A stretch of 64,000 bases of DNA, taken from positions 1 through 64,000 of the forward strand of contig NZ_VFWZ01000010.1 in assembly GCF_006443095.1 (NCBI RefSeq), in the 5' to 3' direction. The first letter of the stretch is position 1, and each line of letters starts with the position of its first letter. The notes under the pieces are model-generated. The model did not search any database, was not told the origin of the DNA, and saw only the letters and a program-made list of their open reading frames with translations. The translations under genes and the position numbers were made by a program. Below, one piece after another: positions 43,131-51,910 of this stretch. The DNA is from Aquimarina algicola. GTDB taxonomy: Bacteria; Bacteroidota; Bacteroidia; Flavobacteriales; Flavobacteriaceae.

Positions 43131-43991
43131 ATGTTTGTATTGATAGTGGCTATTATAAAAAGGCGACATTTATATCTTTTTTTTGTTACCTGTTTTTATA
43201 CTACTAAAGATTACTTTTTCAGGTATACGAATGCTAAATGTATAGGTCAAAAAATAACTTTTGTTGCGTATATAGGAGTTGTTTTTCTACCATTTTTTAA
43301 TCAAAGTCTTATTGCCCAAAAAAAAGAGATTGAATATGATCATCAACAATGGATTCAATATCATCAAGATATTCAATTGACAAAAAAATGGTTGTGGAGC
43401 TCTGATATTGGGTATCGATGGAGAGATGGTTTTGGTCAACCTACAAAATATGTAATAAGAACCGGTTTTGGTTATTACATCTATCCGAAGGTAAGACTCT
43501 CTGGCGGTATAGCGTATTTAGGAAAATATACTTCCGGAGTAGTGCAAGAAACAGAATTACGCCCTCACCAGCAAATTACTTACAAACATTTGATTGGTAA
43601 TATTAAAGTAAATCAGAGGATAAGAATAGAGCAGCGATTCTTTACATCCCTTATTGATGATATGATGAATGAGAATAAAGTTCACTTTAGATTTAGGTAC
43701 TTTGTAATGCTTGATGTTTTTTCAATTCAGTTCTCAAAGAGTCATTTTTTTGAAAAGTTATCATTTTTAGTAGGAGATGAGGTATTTGTTAATATAGGAA
43801 AAGAGGATAATTATACGATGTTTGATCAAAATAGATTTATGATTAGTCCAACATTGTATATAGATCGCAACTTTTCTGTTTCAGTTACCTGGAATAGCCA
43901 ATTTGCTCATGTTCAATTATCAAAATATAATAATAGGCATACTAATGTGATTTGGGTTCAGGTAAAGTATAAGGTAAACCTTATAAATTAG
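43131..43991 (+). CDS. DUF2490 outer-membrane beta-barrel protein
   Basis: From about residue 70 the protein (286 residues as called) matches the DUF2490 pattern: QQWIQYHQDIQLTKKWLWSSDIGYRWRDGFGQPTKYVIRTGFGYYI, then repeated amphipathic strands with terminal VNLIN. A signal peptide appears at about residues 41-62 (ITFVAYIGVVFLPFFNQSLIAQ) rather than at the N-terminus. The first 40 residues (MFVLIVAIIKRRHLYLFF...) look unnatural, and no in-frame ATG lies just before the signal. A non-standard start or a frameshift near 43200-43250 is possible. It is predicted in the outer membrane; the role is unknown. Confidence 0.75.
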   Translation: MFVLIVAIIKRRHLYLFFVTCFYTTKDYFFRYTNAKCIGQKITFVAYIGVVFLPFFNQSLIAQKKEIEYDHQQWIQYHQDIQLTKKWLWSSDIGYRWRDGFGQPTKYVIRTGFGYYIYPKVRLSGGIAYLGKYTSGVVQETELRPHQQITYKHLIGNIKVNQRIRIEQRFFTSLIDDMMNENKVHFRFRYFVMLDVFSIQFSKSHFFEKLSFLVGDEVFVNIGKEDNYTMFDQNRFMISPTLYIDRNFSVSVTWNSQFAHVQLSKYNNRHTNVIWVQVKYKVNLIN

Positions 43992-44055
43992 ATATAAGTA
44001 AATGTCTATGTAAAGCAGTTTATTATTCAATAAAGTAGCAAAATCAAAAGATGAT

Positions 44056-45201
44056 CTAGAAGTATTTTATCAGTTTTGAGGAACTTTTACGTTTATACTC
44101 AGAGAATTTTTTGGTTGGAAAATATAGCAAAAATGATAATGCAATAGAAATCAACCAGATTTGATAGATATGACTTACTCCAAAAGCCCTACCTTGATTT
44201 GCTCCTACAGTAAGCAATAAAATCCCATGGACAATTAAAATAAGGTATAGGTGTACAATATAAAAGAACATAGGTGCTGAACCATATACTTTTAGAATTT
44301 TTGATACAGTACCATGTATTTTTTCAAAATAAGAAAGCAATAAAAAACCAATCCCTAAGGTGAACAACAAAAAGTGTAAAGAAGGAGGATATTTTGTATA
44401 GTTCAGAAAAGACATTATTGATTGTATAATAGTACTTTGTGTGTGCCAAGGTAATGTCTCTCCATAGATATTCCAGCCCCTTAATATTGCTAGTAAAGCA
44501 AGAGAAGAGAACCCAAGAAATATTAATATTTTTTGTCTTTTTGCTGCTATTACTTGATGATGATAAAGAGGGCCGGCAAAATATCCTAATAAAATTACTC
44601 CTATCCATGGTAGTATAGGATAAGAAGCTCTAATGTTTATAAAACCATCTGTTAGTAAATATCCCCTATCATGTAAAATAGTCCAAAAATTATAGCCTAA
44701 CTCTGTTTTGTCAAATGTAATTGGAGTTAAAATGTTATGTCCAAAAACAATTATAAAACCAATAATTCCTATCCAAACTCTCGGAAGTTTAATTAACAAA
44801 GCTAAGCAGATCATACTAATTCCGATTGCCCATATCACTTGTAAATACAAGGTGTGATAAGAAGCGGACCACGAAAAATTAATAATTGTAACTTCTAAAA
44901 GAATTAAAAATAGACCTCGTTTTAGTAAAAATGAAGTTGCTGATCTAGGTGGTTTATTTTTTGGATTTGAATATAACCAAGCAGATAACCCCGTTAAAAA
45001 AACAAAAATAGGAGCACATAAATGAGCTGATAAACGTGTGAAAAATAAACTGCTACTAACTTCTTGAATATCTAATGGATCTGTAACAGGATGGTGAGAA
45101 AAAAAATGTTCTCTTGCATGATCTACTAACATGATTAACATCACCAAACCTCTTAAGATATCTATAGATGCTATTCTAGCTGCTTTTTTTTCTTGTGTCA
45201 T
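44056..45201 (-). CDS. HGSNAT-like/DUF1624 membrane acyltransferase family protein
   Basis: The 381-residue protein has about ten hydrophobic segments. The opening RIASIDILRGLVMLIMLVDHAREHFF matches the DUF1624 (heparan-alpha-glucosaminide N-acetyltransferase catalytic) family, where the conserved His in VDHAR is the acetyl carrier; LFFTRLSAHLCAPIFVFLTGLSAWLY follows. It is in the cytoplasmic membrane and may acetylate sugars of envelope glycans. The substrate is unknown. It is divergent from an AraC-family gene at 45755. Confidence 0.85.
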   Translation of the reverse strand: MTQEKKAARIASIDILRGLVMLIMLVDHAREHFFSHHPVTDPLDIQEVSSSLFFTRLSAHLCAPIFVFLTGLSAWLYSNPKNKPPRSATSFLLKRGLFLILLEVTIINFSWSASYHTLYLQVIWAIGISMICLALLIKLPRVWIGIIGFIIVFGHNILTPITFDKTELGYNFWTILHDRGYLLTDGFINIRASYPILPWIGVILLGYFAGPLYHHQVIAAKRQKILIFLGFSSLALLAILRGWNIYGETLPWHTQSTIIQSIMSFLNYTKYPPSLHFLLFTLGIGFLLLSYFEKIHGTVSKILKVYGSAPMFFYIVHLYLILIVHGILLLTVGANQGRAFGVSHIYQIWLISIALSFLLYFPTKKFSEYKRKSSSKLIKYF

Positions 45202-45754
45202 ATTATTAAGATTAAAAAGTATAATTTTTACTGTATCAGCCTATTATGAAATAGAAAACTAACAGCTACTTTGATTATTAGTAAATACTATATTTTGCGA
45301 ATAAAATTGATAAATAAAATATAATTGACAACACGTTTTAACATTTAAACCTAGTAGCATAATATTTGATGAAAAATACACTCTAACTAAAGTTATTTTT
45401 TATAAAATGTATTGTCTTTAGAAATCAAATATCTCATTTCATTTATTTTAAATTACCCTTATTTTTAGTAGAATATTAATAGCATTTCTTTTTGGTAGTT
45501 TATATTAGTTTATTAGTAAAAGTTAGTTCTTTTTCTATCAAATCTATTTGATTTTATTTCTATTCTTATTTCAAGTTTTTATATAAATTAAAGCTGAAAT
45601 CATTTGTGTTTACATTATAATTATTAATTTAAAACATAAAATACATTCTATAATGTATTGTGTAGCTCTAAATATGACCTGAATAGACAACAAACTGAAC
45701 CAATTTTTAAACACTAGATAGCTTTTAAGACGTATTTTTAACAAAAAAAGGAAA
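45202..45754. other. AT-rich divergent intergenic region
   Basis: These 553 bp lie between divergent genes and must hold promoters for both. The base composition is very AT-rich with many T-runs. I see no gene, no strong inverted repeat and no clear promoter pair. Confidence 0.5.
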
Positions 45755-46612
45755 ATGGTAAAAGACTATAAAACTATAGATCTATTTGGAAAGTTATTAT
45801 TTGAAACCATTATTTTAAAACCACCATACAAAAAGCCCAATTTAATGTCTAATGAGGCTTGTTTTTTGTATATAATTAAAGGTGAATATAATTCTATTTC
45901 TGAGACCAAACGACTTCGAGTAGAAGCAGAAGAATCGCTTTTGATGAAATGCGGAAACTACATTTGTGATATGCGTACCTCAAAAGCTTCGGAGACATAT
46001 CAAGCGCTAGCTGTTCACTTTTATCCTGACATTTTGATGAAGATTTATGAAAATAAGCTACCAGAATTTCTTACGCAACAACTGCCTCTAGATGTTGGGA
46101 TGTCTAAGCTTAATAGCAATATTTTAATTCAAAAGTATATTGAGGATATTTTATTTTATTTTAAGAATCCAGAATTAGTTAGTGATGAAATACTAATCCT
46201 GAAACTTAAAGAAATCATCTTGTTATTAAATCAGACCAAAAATGCTTCTACAATTCGATCTATACTTTCTAATCTGTTTAATCCTACATTACATTCCTTT
46301 AAAGAAATTGTAACAGCACATTATTATGAAAATATTTCTTTAGAAGAGCTAGCTGTTTTAAATAATCAAAGCTTATCTACTTTTAAAAGAGAATTCAAAA
46401 AAATATATAAATCCCCTCCAGCTGCTTACTTACGTGAGAAAAAACTAGAAAAGTCCATTAAGTTACTTATGTCAACAGATTTAAGAACTACAGATATAGC
46501 CTATGAATGCGGGTTTACAAATGTTTCTCATTTCTCAAAAACATTCAAAAATAAATATGGGATTTCTCCAACAGTTTATAAAATGACCCATTTAGACAAA
46601 ACTTTGAACTAA
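45755..46612 (+). CDS. AraC-family transcriptional regulator
   Basis: The 285-residue protein has an N-terminal sensor domain (about 1-150: CFLYIIKGEYNSISETKRLRV, AEESLLMKCGNYICDMRTS) and a C-terminal double HTH (about 180-278): LEELAVLNNQSLSTFKREFKKIYKSPPAAYL and TDIAYECGFTNVSHFSKTFKNKYGISPTVYK. It lies 63 bp upstream of an SDR gene and an exported DUF1330-like gene on the same strand, so those are probable targets or operon partners. Confidence 0.9.
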   Translation: MVKDYKTIDLFGKLLFETIILKPPYKKPNLMSNEACFLYIIKGEYNSISETKRLRVEAEESLLMKCGNYICDMRTSKASETYQALAVHFYPDILMKIYENKLPEFLTQQLPLDVGMSKLNSNILIQKYIEDILFYFKNPELVSDEILILKLKEIILLLNQTKNASTIRSILSNLFNPTLHSFKEIVTAHYYENISLEELAVLNNQSLSTFKREFKKIYKSPPAAYLREKKLEKSIKLLMSTDLRTTDIAYECGFTNVSHFSKTFKNKYGISPTVYKMTHLDKTLN

Positions 46613-46675
46613 TCATAAAACACTTCCTGTCTTTCTGTTTTCATCTTTGTATCGATAACAAAAAAACATGAAAAC

Positions 46676-47548
46676 ATGAAAACAGTACTCATTACAGGAG
46701 CTAGTAACGGACTTGGTTATTTATCTGCATTAACATTGGCTAGAAAAGGCTATAACGTTTGGGCAACGATGCGCAATATCAATGGAAAAAACAGTATCAA
46801 AAAAGAACAACTTGAAACTATTGCTTCAGAAGAAAATATTTCGATTACAGTAGCAGAACTCGATGTGACTAGTGATACATCTACCAATGATTTAGTTAAT
46901 AGAATTCTTACTGAAGAAGAAACAGGACTAGATGTTTTAATAAACAATGCAGGTATGATGTATGTTGGCATTACAGAGGCATATAGTATAAAACAAGTAC
47001 AAGAACAATTTGATACTAATTTCTTTGGTGTGATTCGAACCTCTAAAGCATTTCTTCCTTTGTTAAAAAAGTCTTCAGATGGATTGATTATTAATATTTC
47101 ATCATTAGCCGGACGATTGGTGTTTCCTTATTTTGGCATTTATTGTGCTAGTAAATTTGCCTTAGAAGCTTATTCTCAAGCACTAAAATATGAACTAAAG
47201 CCTCTTGGGGTAGATGTTTCTGTTATAGAACCAGGGCCGTATCCGTCAGGTTTATTGTACAGTGGACCAAAAGAAGACGATAAAACGGCTTTAGATAGTT
47301 ATGGAGAAATGGCAAGTGTTCCAAAAACAATGCTTCAAAACTTTGATCAATTTTTCAAAAGTGATGATTCGCCCAATCCACAGGAAATCCCAGATGCTAT
47401 TTTAAAAGTAATCGAAATGCCAAAAGGAAATAGGTTAATAAGACAAGCCGTAGGTGTAGATTACAATACTAATGAGTTGAATGACAAAATTGGTCCAATT
47501 CAAGAACATCTTATAAAAGAGACCTTGCAAATGGAACATTTAATTTAA
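46676..47548 (+). CDS. SDR-family oxidoreductase
   Basis: The 290-residue protein is a classical short-chain dehydrogenase/reductase. The cofactor motif is LITGASNGLGYLSALTL (about 4-20), followed by LDVTSD, DVLINNAGMMYVG and the catalytic Ser in INISSLAGR (about 142) with YxxxK as YCASKFALE (about 156-160). It probably uses NADP(H) on a small alcohol or ketone; substrate unknown. It is preceded by an AraC gene and followed after 10 bp by an exported DUF1330-like gene. Confidence 0.9.
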   Translation: MKTVLITGASNGLGYLSALTLARKGYNVWATMRNINGKNSIKKEQLETIASEENISITVAELDVTSDTSTNDLVNRILTEEETGLDVLINNAGMMYVGITEAYSIKQVQEQFDTNFFGVIRTSKAFLPLLKKSSDGLIINISSLAGRLVFPYFGIYCASKFALEAYSQALKYELKPLGVDVSVIEPGPYPSGLLYSGPKEDDKTALDSYGEMASVPKTMLQNFDQFFKSDDSPNPQEIPDAILKVIEMPKGNRLIRQAVGVDYNTNELNDKIGPIQEHLIKETLQMEHLI

Positions 47549-47558
47549 ATCACTACAA

Positions 47559-48311
47559 ATGGCATATTTAAAAAAAATAACAACTATTACTTTGGTAGGG
47601 GTATTATTATTGTCATGTATGGTAAAAGCTCAAAACTCAAAAAGCACAACAAAAATAGATAAAATGAAAGATCAAGAAATCGTAAATGTTGCTTTACTAT
47701 ATATAAAAGATGGAGAAGAAGCACGTTTTGAAAAATATAAAAAGAAAGGAGGCGCAATTTTAGAGAAATATGGAGGAAAAATAGAGCGCATTATCAAACC
47801 AAAAATGTTGGTAAAAGGAAAACTAGAAATGCCGGATGAAATTCATTTTGCAAGTTATCCAAACATTGAAGTATTTAATAAGTTCAATAAAGATTCTGAA
47901 TATATAAAGATTAGAAATGAATATGCAACTCCTGCTCTTAAAGATATTTCAATTTTTACCAGTAAGAATACTGATTTTGAATTTAAAAAAGAAATTGGAG
48001 ATCAAACCAAAACTTATGGTGTTGCTTTGATCTACTTTAATGAAGGAGAGAAATATGTGAAGCAGTTTGAAGAATATCATAATGATGCTTGTGCAATCAT
48101 GCCTGAGTTTGGTACTCACTTCGAACGTTTTATAGCTCCTTTCCAATCAAAAGGAAATATAGAACAACCTGATGAAATACATCGTTTTTATTTTGACTCA
48201 AAAGAAGGATTGCAGCAAATGGGAACAGATGAACGAATGCAAGCATTATTTCCTAAAAGAGATGCTTCATTAAGAAAACTATATTTCTTTATAGGTGAAT
48301 CCAATTTATAA
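47559..48311 (+). CDS. Exported protein with two ferredoxin-like (DUF1330-type) domains
   Basis: The 250-residue protein has a signal peptide-like start (MAYLKKITTITLVGVLLLSCMVKAQ; either a lipobox LLLSC or a peptidase I site KAQ). Two similar halves follow: VALLYIKDGEEARFEKYKKKGGAILEKYGGKIERIIKP with MPDEIHFASYPNIEVFNKF, and VALIYFNEGEKYVKQFEEYHNDACAIMPEFGTHFERFIAP with QPDEIHRFYFDSKEGL. Each has the dimeric alpha-beta-barrel pattern of DUF1330-like proteins, so the gene is an internal duplication. It is co-transcribed with the SDR gene (10-bp gap) and ends at a strong terminator. Confidence 0.8.
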   Translation: MAYLKKITTITLVGVLLLSCMVKAQNSKSTTKIDKMKDQEIVNVALLYIKDGEEARFEKYKKKGGAILEKYGGKIERIIKPKMLVKGKLEMPDEIHFASYPNIEVFNKFNKDSEYIKIRNEYATPALKDISIFTSKNTDFEFKKEIGDQTKTYGVALIYFNEGEKYVKQFEEYHNDACAIMPEFGTHFERFIAPFQSKGNIEQPDEIHRFYFDSKEGLQQMGTDERMQALFPKRDASLRKLYFFIGESNL

Positions 48312-48364
48312 AACTTGTGTATAGGTAAACCCAAATATCTTAAGAGATATCATCAACATTGAGA

Positions 48365-48408
48365 AATAATAGCGATTTGAACTCTAATTCAAATCGCTAT
48401 TATTTTTT
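48365..48408 (+). terminator. Strong intrinsic terminator after the AraC-SDR-DUF1330 cluster
   Basis: A 17-bp perfect stem is formed by 48365-48381 and 48388-48404 (inner AGCGATTTGAA/TTCAAATCGCT), loop CTCTAA, followed by T residues. It is the longest hairpin terminator in the window. Confidence 0.92.
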
Positions 48409-48692
48409 AATCGATTCTATCTTAAAAAAATCATTTATTGAGTGTAATGAAAATGAACCTAAGCTATTCAGATTAATACTACTCTGATATTTGAAAAAAG
48501 TGTATAGACAATTTTTAGAAGATATTAATTCAATAAAAATCAAGTAACTTAGTCTCCGATATTTTGATCTTAGAGTTTTATACTAATATGATTGTAAAAA
48601 TTTAGAAAATTTACAATTAGAGTTAGATTTTTAAACAAAAGATCGTTTTTAGCTCTGATTATAATTAAAATAATAAACATAAAATTTATTGG
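48409..48692. other. AT-rich intergenic region
   Basis: About 280 bp without a credible frame separate the terminator from the MORN-like lipoprotein gene. No repeat, RNA gene or clear promoter motif was seen. Confidence 0.5.
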
Positions 48693-49463
48693 ATGTATAA
48701 CAAAATCAATCTGGTTTTTCTTGGCGTTTTAGTCTTGTCTTCTCTCGCTCAATGTAAAACTAATAACAGTACAAACACATCAGAAGACTCTAAAAACCTA
48801 GTTACAGAGACAAAAAATATAGAATATTTTAAAGACTATTACCCATCAGGAAATCTTAAAACAGAAGGACAGCTTATTGATAAAGAAAAAACAGGAAAGT
48901 GGATTTCATACTACGAGAATGGAGAACAACAAGCTATAGAAAATTATAAAGAAGGCCTTCTAGATGGATATCAAAAAAGTGATTATTCACAAGTTTTGTA
49001 TATGGAAGGATATTGTAAAAATGGACTAAAAATTGGTACTTGGAAAAGTTACTTTAAAGAAAGTAAGATTCTAAAATATTTAAAACATTATGATGATGAA
49101 GGAAAAGCAACTGGAGAATGGAAGAGCTATTATGATAGCGGCGAGATTGCAAGTATTGAAAACAATTTGAATAATAAAGCAAATGGAAAACAAATTGAAT
49201 ATTACAAAAATGGAAACATAATGAAAGTTGGGGAAAAACTAGATGGTAAAAAAAATGGAATTTGGAAATATTATTTTGACGATGGAACATTAAGGTGTGA
49301 AAGAGAATTTAAAAATGATATAGATGATGGAAAATATGTTGAATATTTTCGAAATGGGAAGATGTATAAAACAGGAACAAAGCAAAATTCAAAAAAAATT
49401 GGAACATGGAAAACCTATGATAAACAAGGAAATATAGTAGAAACTATCTCTTATGATAATTGA
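48693..49463 (+). CDS. MORN-like (YwqK-type) repeat lipoprotein
   Basis: The 256-residue protein has a hydrophobic N-terminus ending SSLAQC, a relaxed lipobox (Gln before Cys, residue about 21). The rest is made of about eight YwqK/MORN-type units such as FKDYYPSGNLKTEGQLIDKEKTG, KWISYYENGEQQAIENYKEG, EWKSYYDSGEIASIENN, KQIEYYKNGNIMKVGEKLDGKKNG and KYVEYFRNGKMYKTGTKQ. These repeats form beta-hairpin ladders. They are often labelled toxin-antitoxin YwqK antitoxins, but nothing here supports a toxin partner. It is probably an envelope protein. Confidence 0.85.
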   Translation: MYNKINLVFLGVLVLSSLAQCKTNNSTNTSEDSKNLVTETKNIEYFKDYYPSGNLKTEGQLIDKEKTGKWISYYENGEQQAIENYKEGLLDGYQKSDYSQVLYMEGYCKNGLKIGTWKSYFKESKILKYLKHYDDEGKATGEWKSYYDSGEIASIENNLNNKANGKQIEYYKNGNIMKVGEKLDGKKNGIWKYYFDDGTLRCEREFKNDIDDGKYVEYFRNGKMYKTGTKQNSKKIGTWKTYDKQGNIVETISYDN

Positions 49464-49788
49464 AAGCTTAAGAAATAACAATGAGAGATACTAAGTGTTT
49501 TACTTTTATGTTTTTTTAGCTAATTGCTTTTCAAAGAATTCTCTATGATTAATGACAACTGTTCATATAAGAATGTATTAGAAATTTTACTGATTAAGGT
49601 GAATAAACAAATAGGGTTTAGTTATTATTATTTGTTTTTGTATGAATTTTAGTTTTGGCTAATCTCAAAAGCCCTTTGATGAATTTATAACAATTTTGCT
49701 ACCTTAGAGAATTATTGACATATTTTATAAAAACTATCAAAATAGGAAATAAGTCACATACAAAACATAAAAAAGTAAATATTTACAT
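49464..49788. other. Intergenic region with candidate promoter
   Basis: This 325-bp AT-rich stretch has no gene-like frame. It includes the candidate promoter at 49675-49707 for the DUF695 gene. Confidence 0.5.
49675..49707 (+). promoter_or_regulatory. Candidate promoter of the DUF695 gene
   Basis: TTTG (49675-49678) is followed after 21 bp by TACCTTAG (49700-49707), one mismatch from TAnnTTTG. The spacing fits the Bacteroidota -33/-7 arrangement. The ATG lies about 80 bp downstream. Confidence 0.4.
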
Positions 49789-50883
49789 ATGAGTTTTTTT
49801 AAATCACTATTTAAGAAAAAAGAGCAACCTATACAGTCGTATTCAGATTTCTGGAATTGGTTTGAGCAGCATGAAAAAAAGTTTCATGATGTTATTAAAA
49901 AACAAGGTGATGTTAAAAGTGATTTCTTCGATAAACTTGCGCCAAAATTAAATGAATTAAAAGAAGGATTCTGGTATTTGGCAGGAATGTATAATGAGAA
50001 TACGCCTGAGTTGGTCATCACACCTGATGGAGTGATCAATAATATTGTATTTGTAGAAGAACTTGTTCAAGCAGCACCCAAGATTGGTAATTGGAGATTT
50101 ACAGCATTAAAACCAGCACTGGATATAAAAAATGTAAGCATTAATATGGGCGGGTATACTTTTGACAGTGAGAATTTATCATTCTATTCAATCGACCATA
50201 AGAACTACCCTGATGAGATCGATATCGTAATTGTACATAATGAATATAACGAAAAAGATAAGTCAACCATAATAAATGGAACATACATTTTTCTTGATAA
50301 TTATCTAGGAGAATTAAATTCTGTTACAACAATAGATAATATGGTTGTCGTTTCAAAAGATCAAGCAGATAAAGAGCTCATTCCAATTTCTAAATTAAAA
50401 GATTTTTTAATTTGGAGAGAAAAGGAGTTTGTAGAAAAATACAAAGGACTTAGACATAACACTGATAATGATAGCTATTCAAGCCTAGAAGGGACTTTAG
50501 AGAATGGGTTTCCGTTGCTTGCAATTGTAAATTCAGATGTGTTGGATTGGGATTGTAAAGCTTCTCATCCTTGGATTTTAACAATTGAAATCAAATATGA
50601 TGGAGAAAATAATAACGGAATGCCAGACAAAACTACATACCAACTTCTAAACCAAATAGAAGATGAAATCACTATAGAACTAAAAGATTCAGATGGTTAT
50701 TTGAATATTGGTAGGCAAACTGCAGATTCAATTAGAGAAATTTATTTTGCTTGTGTAGATTTTAGAAAACCATCTAAAGTTTTATATAATATTCAAAAAA
50801 AGTATCAGGATCAGATTGACCTTAAATACGATATTTATAAAGATAAATATTGGCAATCGTTTAATAGATTTATTGCGAATTAA
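49789..50883 (+). CDS. DUF695 domain protein
   Basis: The 364-residue protein has no signal peptide and starts MSFFKSLFKKKEQ. The C-terminal region (about 235-345) matches DUF695: PLLAIVNSDVLDWDCKASHPWILTIEIKY, TYQLLNQIEDEI, YLNIGRQTADSIREIYFACVDFRKPSKVLYNIQKKY. The N-terminal part begins SYSDFWNWFEQHEKKF and contains LVITPDGVINNIVFVEELV, typical of cytosolic proteins with this domain pair. No enzymatic motif is known for the family. It is an isolated gene, with a secreted hypothetical gene downstream after 99 bp. Confidence 0.8.
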   Translation: MSFFKSLFKKKEQPIQSYSDFWNWFEQHEKKFHDVIKKQGDVKSDFFDKLAPKLNELKEGFWYLAGMYNENTPELVITPDGVINNIVFVEELVQAAPKIGNWRFTALKPALDIKNVSINMGGYTFDSENLSFYSIDHKNYPDEIDIVIVHNEYNEKDKSTIINGTYIFLDNYLGELNSVTTIDNMVVVSKDQADKELIPISKLKDFLIWREKEFVEKYKGLRHNTDNDSYSSLEGTLENGFPLLAIVNSDVLDWDCKASHPWILTIEIKYDGENNNGMPDKTTYQLLNQIEDEITIELKDSDGYLNIGRQTADSIREIYFACVDFRKPSKVLYNIQKKYQDQIDLKYDIYKDKYWQSFNRFIAN

Positions 50884-50982
50884 GAAAATAGAACACCTTA
50901 TAAAACAAAATTTTTGTTCTACATTTTTTATATGATCTATTCTGGGTACTTGTGCCTCTCATCAAAATAATTAAGTATTGTA

Positions 50983-51663
50983 ATGAGAATAATAATATCT
51001 CTATTCATGATGGTAATATCACTAATGTCAGGTGATATAATCGCACAAGAAAGTGTGAAAAAGATATCACTCAAAAAAGGACATAGTGAACCAATAAAGT
51101 TTCAAAATCTAAAGATAAAGACATTACTTCAAGAATATGATAAGAAAGCAAAGGCACATTTAGTTGGAGATATATACCTAAGAATTAGTGACGATTATAA
51201 TGATGAAGTTATTGCTGATTATTACATAGATAATGATGGTACAGGTAAAAACTATGATACCAAAATATATAAGAATTACTTTTTGACCTTTGCAATTGAA
51301 AATGACAATAAATACTTAATTATAGAACAGGCTCTATTTGGAAAACCATTCGCTCTATCTAGTAATAGAAGTGCAACAATAGGTGATCAGGATGGTTTAG
51401 TAGAGGTAGAAATAACTCAATTTTTTGAAGAAGAAGGATATGATGAACCTCCATTCAAGGATAACAGAGGTTATTTTTCTAATGTGCACTATACTTTGAA
51501 AATAAAAGTAAGAGACAGTATAAAAACATTTGATTTTTATAGCTCTGATATCAAACTCAAAGGTAATTTTACTTTTGAAATAGAAGATTATACGATTTTA
51601 ATTTTATCCGATGTTTACAAAAATTCTTCTGCATTAATCGAAATGAAAATTAATAAAACATAG
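50983..51663 (+). CDS. Secreted hypothetical protein
   Basis: The 226-residue protein has a signal peptide (about 1-22, ending IIAQ). The mature part is rich in Asp, Lys and Tyr and predicted beta-rich, with charged strands such as VGDIYLRISDDYNDEVIADYYIDNDG and YFLTFAIENDNKYLIIEQ. No cysteine or conserved motif helps classification and no family is recognised. It sits between a DUF695 gene and a serine-hydrolase gene on the same strand with gaps of 99 and 247 bp. Confidence 0.6.
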   Translation: MRIIISLFMMVISLMSGDIIAQESVKKISLKKGHSEPIKFQNLKIKTLLQEYDKKAKAHLVGDIYLRISDDYNDEVIADYYIDNDGTGKNYDTKIYKNYFLTFAIENDNKYLIIEQALFGKPFALSSNRSATIGDQDGLVEVEITQFFEEEGYDEPPFKDNRGYFSNVHYTLKIKVRDSIKTFDFYSSDIKLKGNFTFEIEDYTILILSDVYKNSSALIEMKINKT

Positions 51664-51910
51664 GAGAGATTGATTAATGAGTTAAAAACTCAATTGATAA
51701 GCAGCATGTTGGCAAAACTTTGAAGTCATTCATTATATCATATTACTTATACAATTCAACACAATAAAGTACTATAATATCCTATATAAAAGTTAAACAC
51801 TTCATCAAAAAGACAGAATGTAACTTAATTTTTATACGTTTATTTAATCAATCAAAAATCAGCCAATAAGATCTTAATTTAGTTTAGACCTTGTTGGATA
51901 ATAGGTACTC

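Noticed and set aside
48693..49463. Antitoxin of a toxin-antitoxin pair
   Set aside because: YwqK-type repeats are often annotated this way, but no toxin-like gene lies next to it and the protein looks exported.
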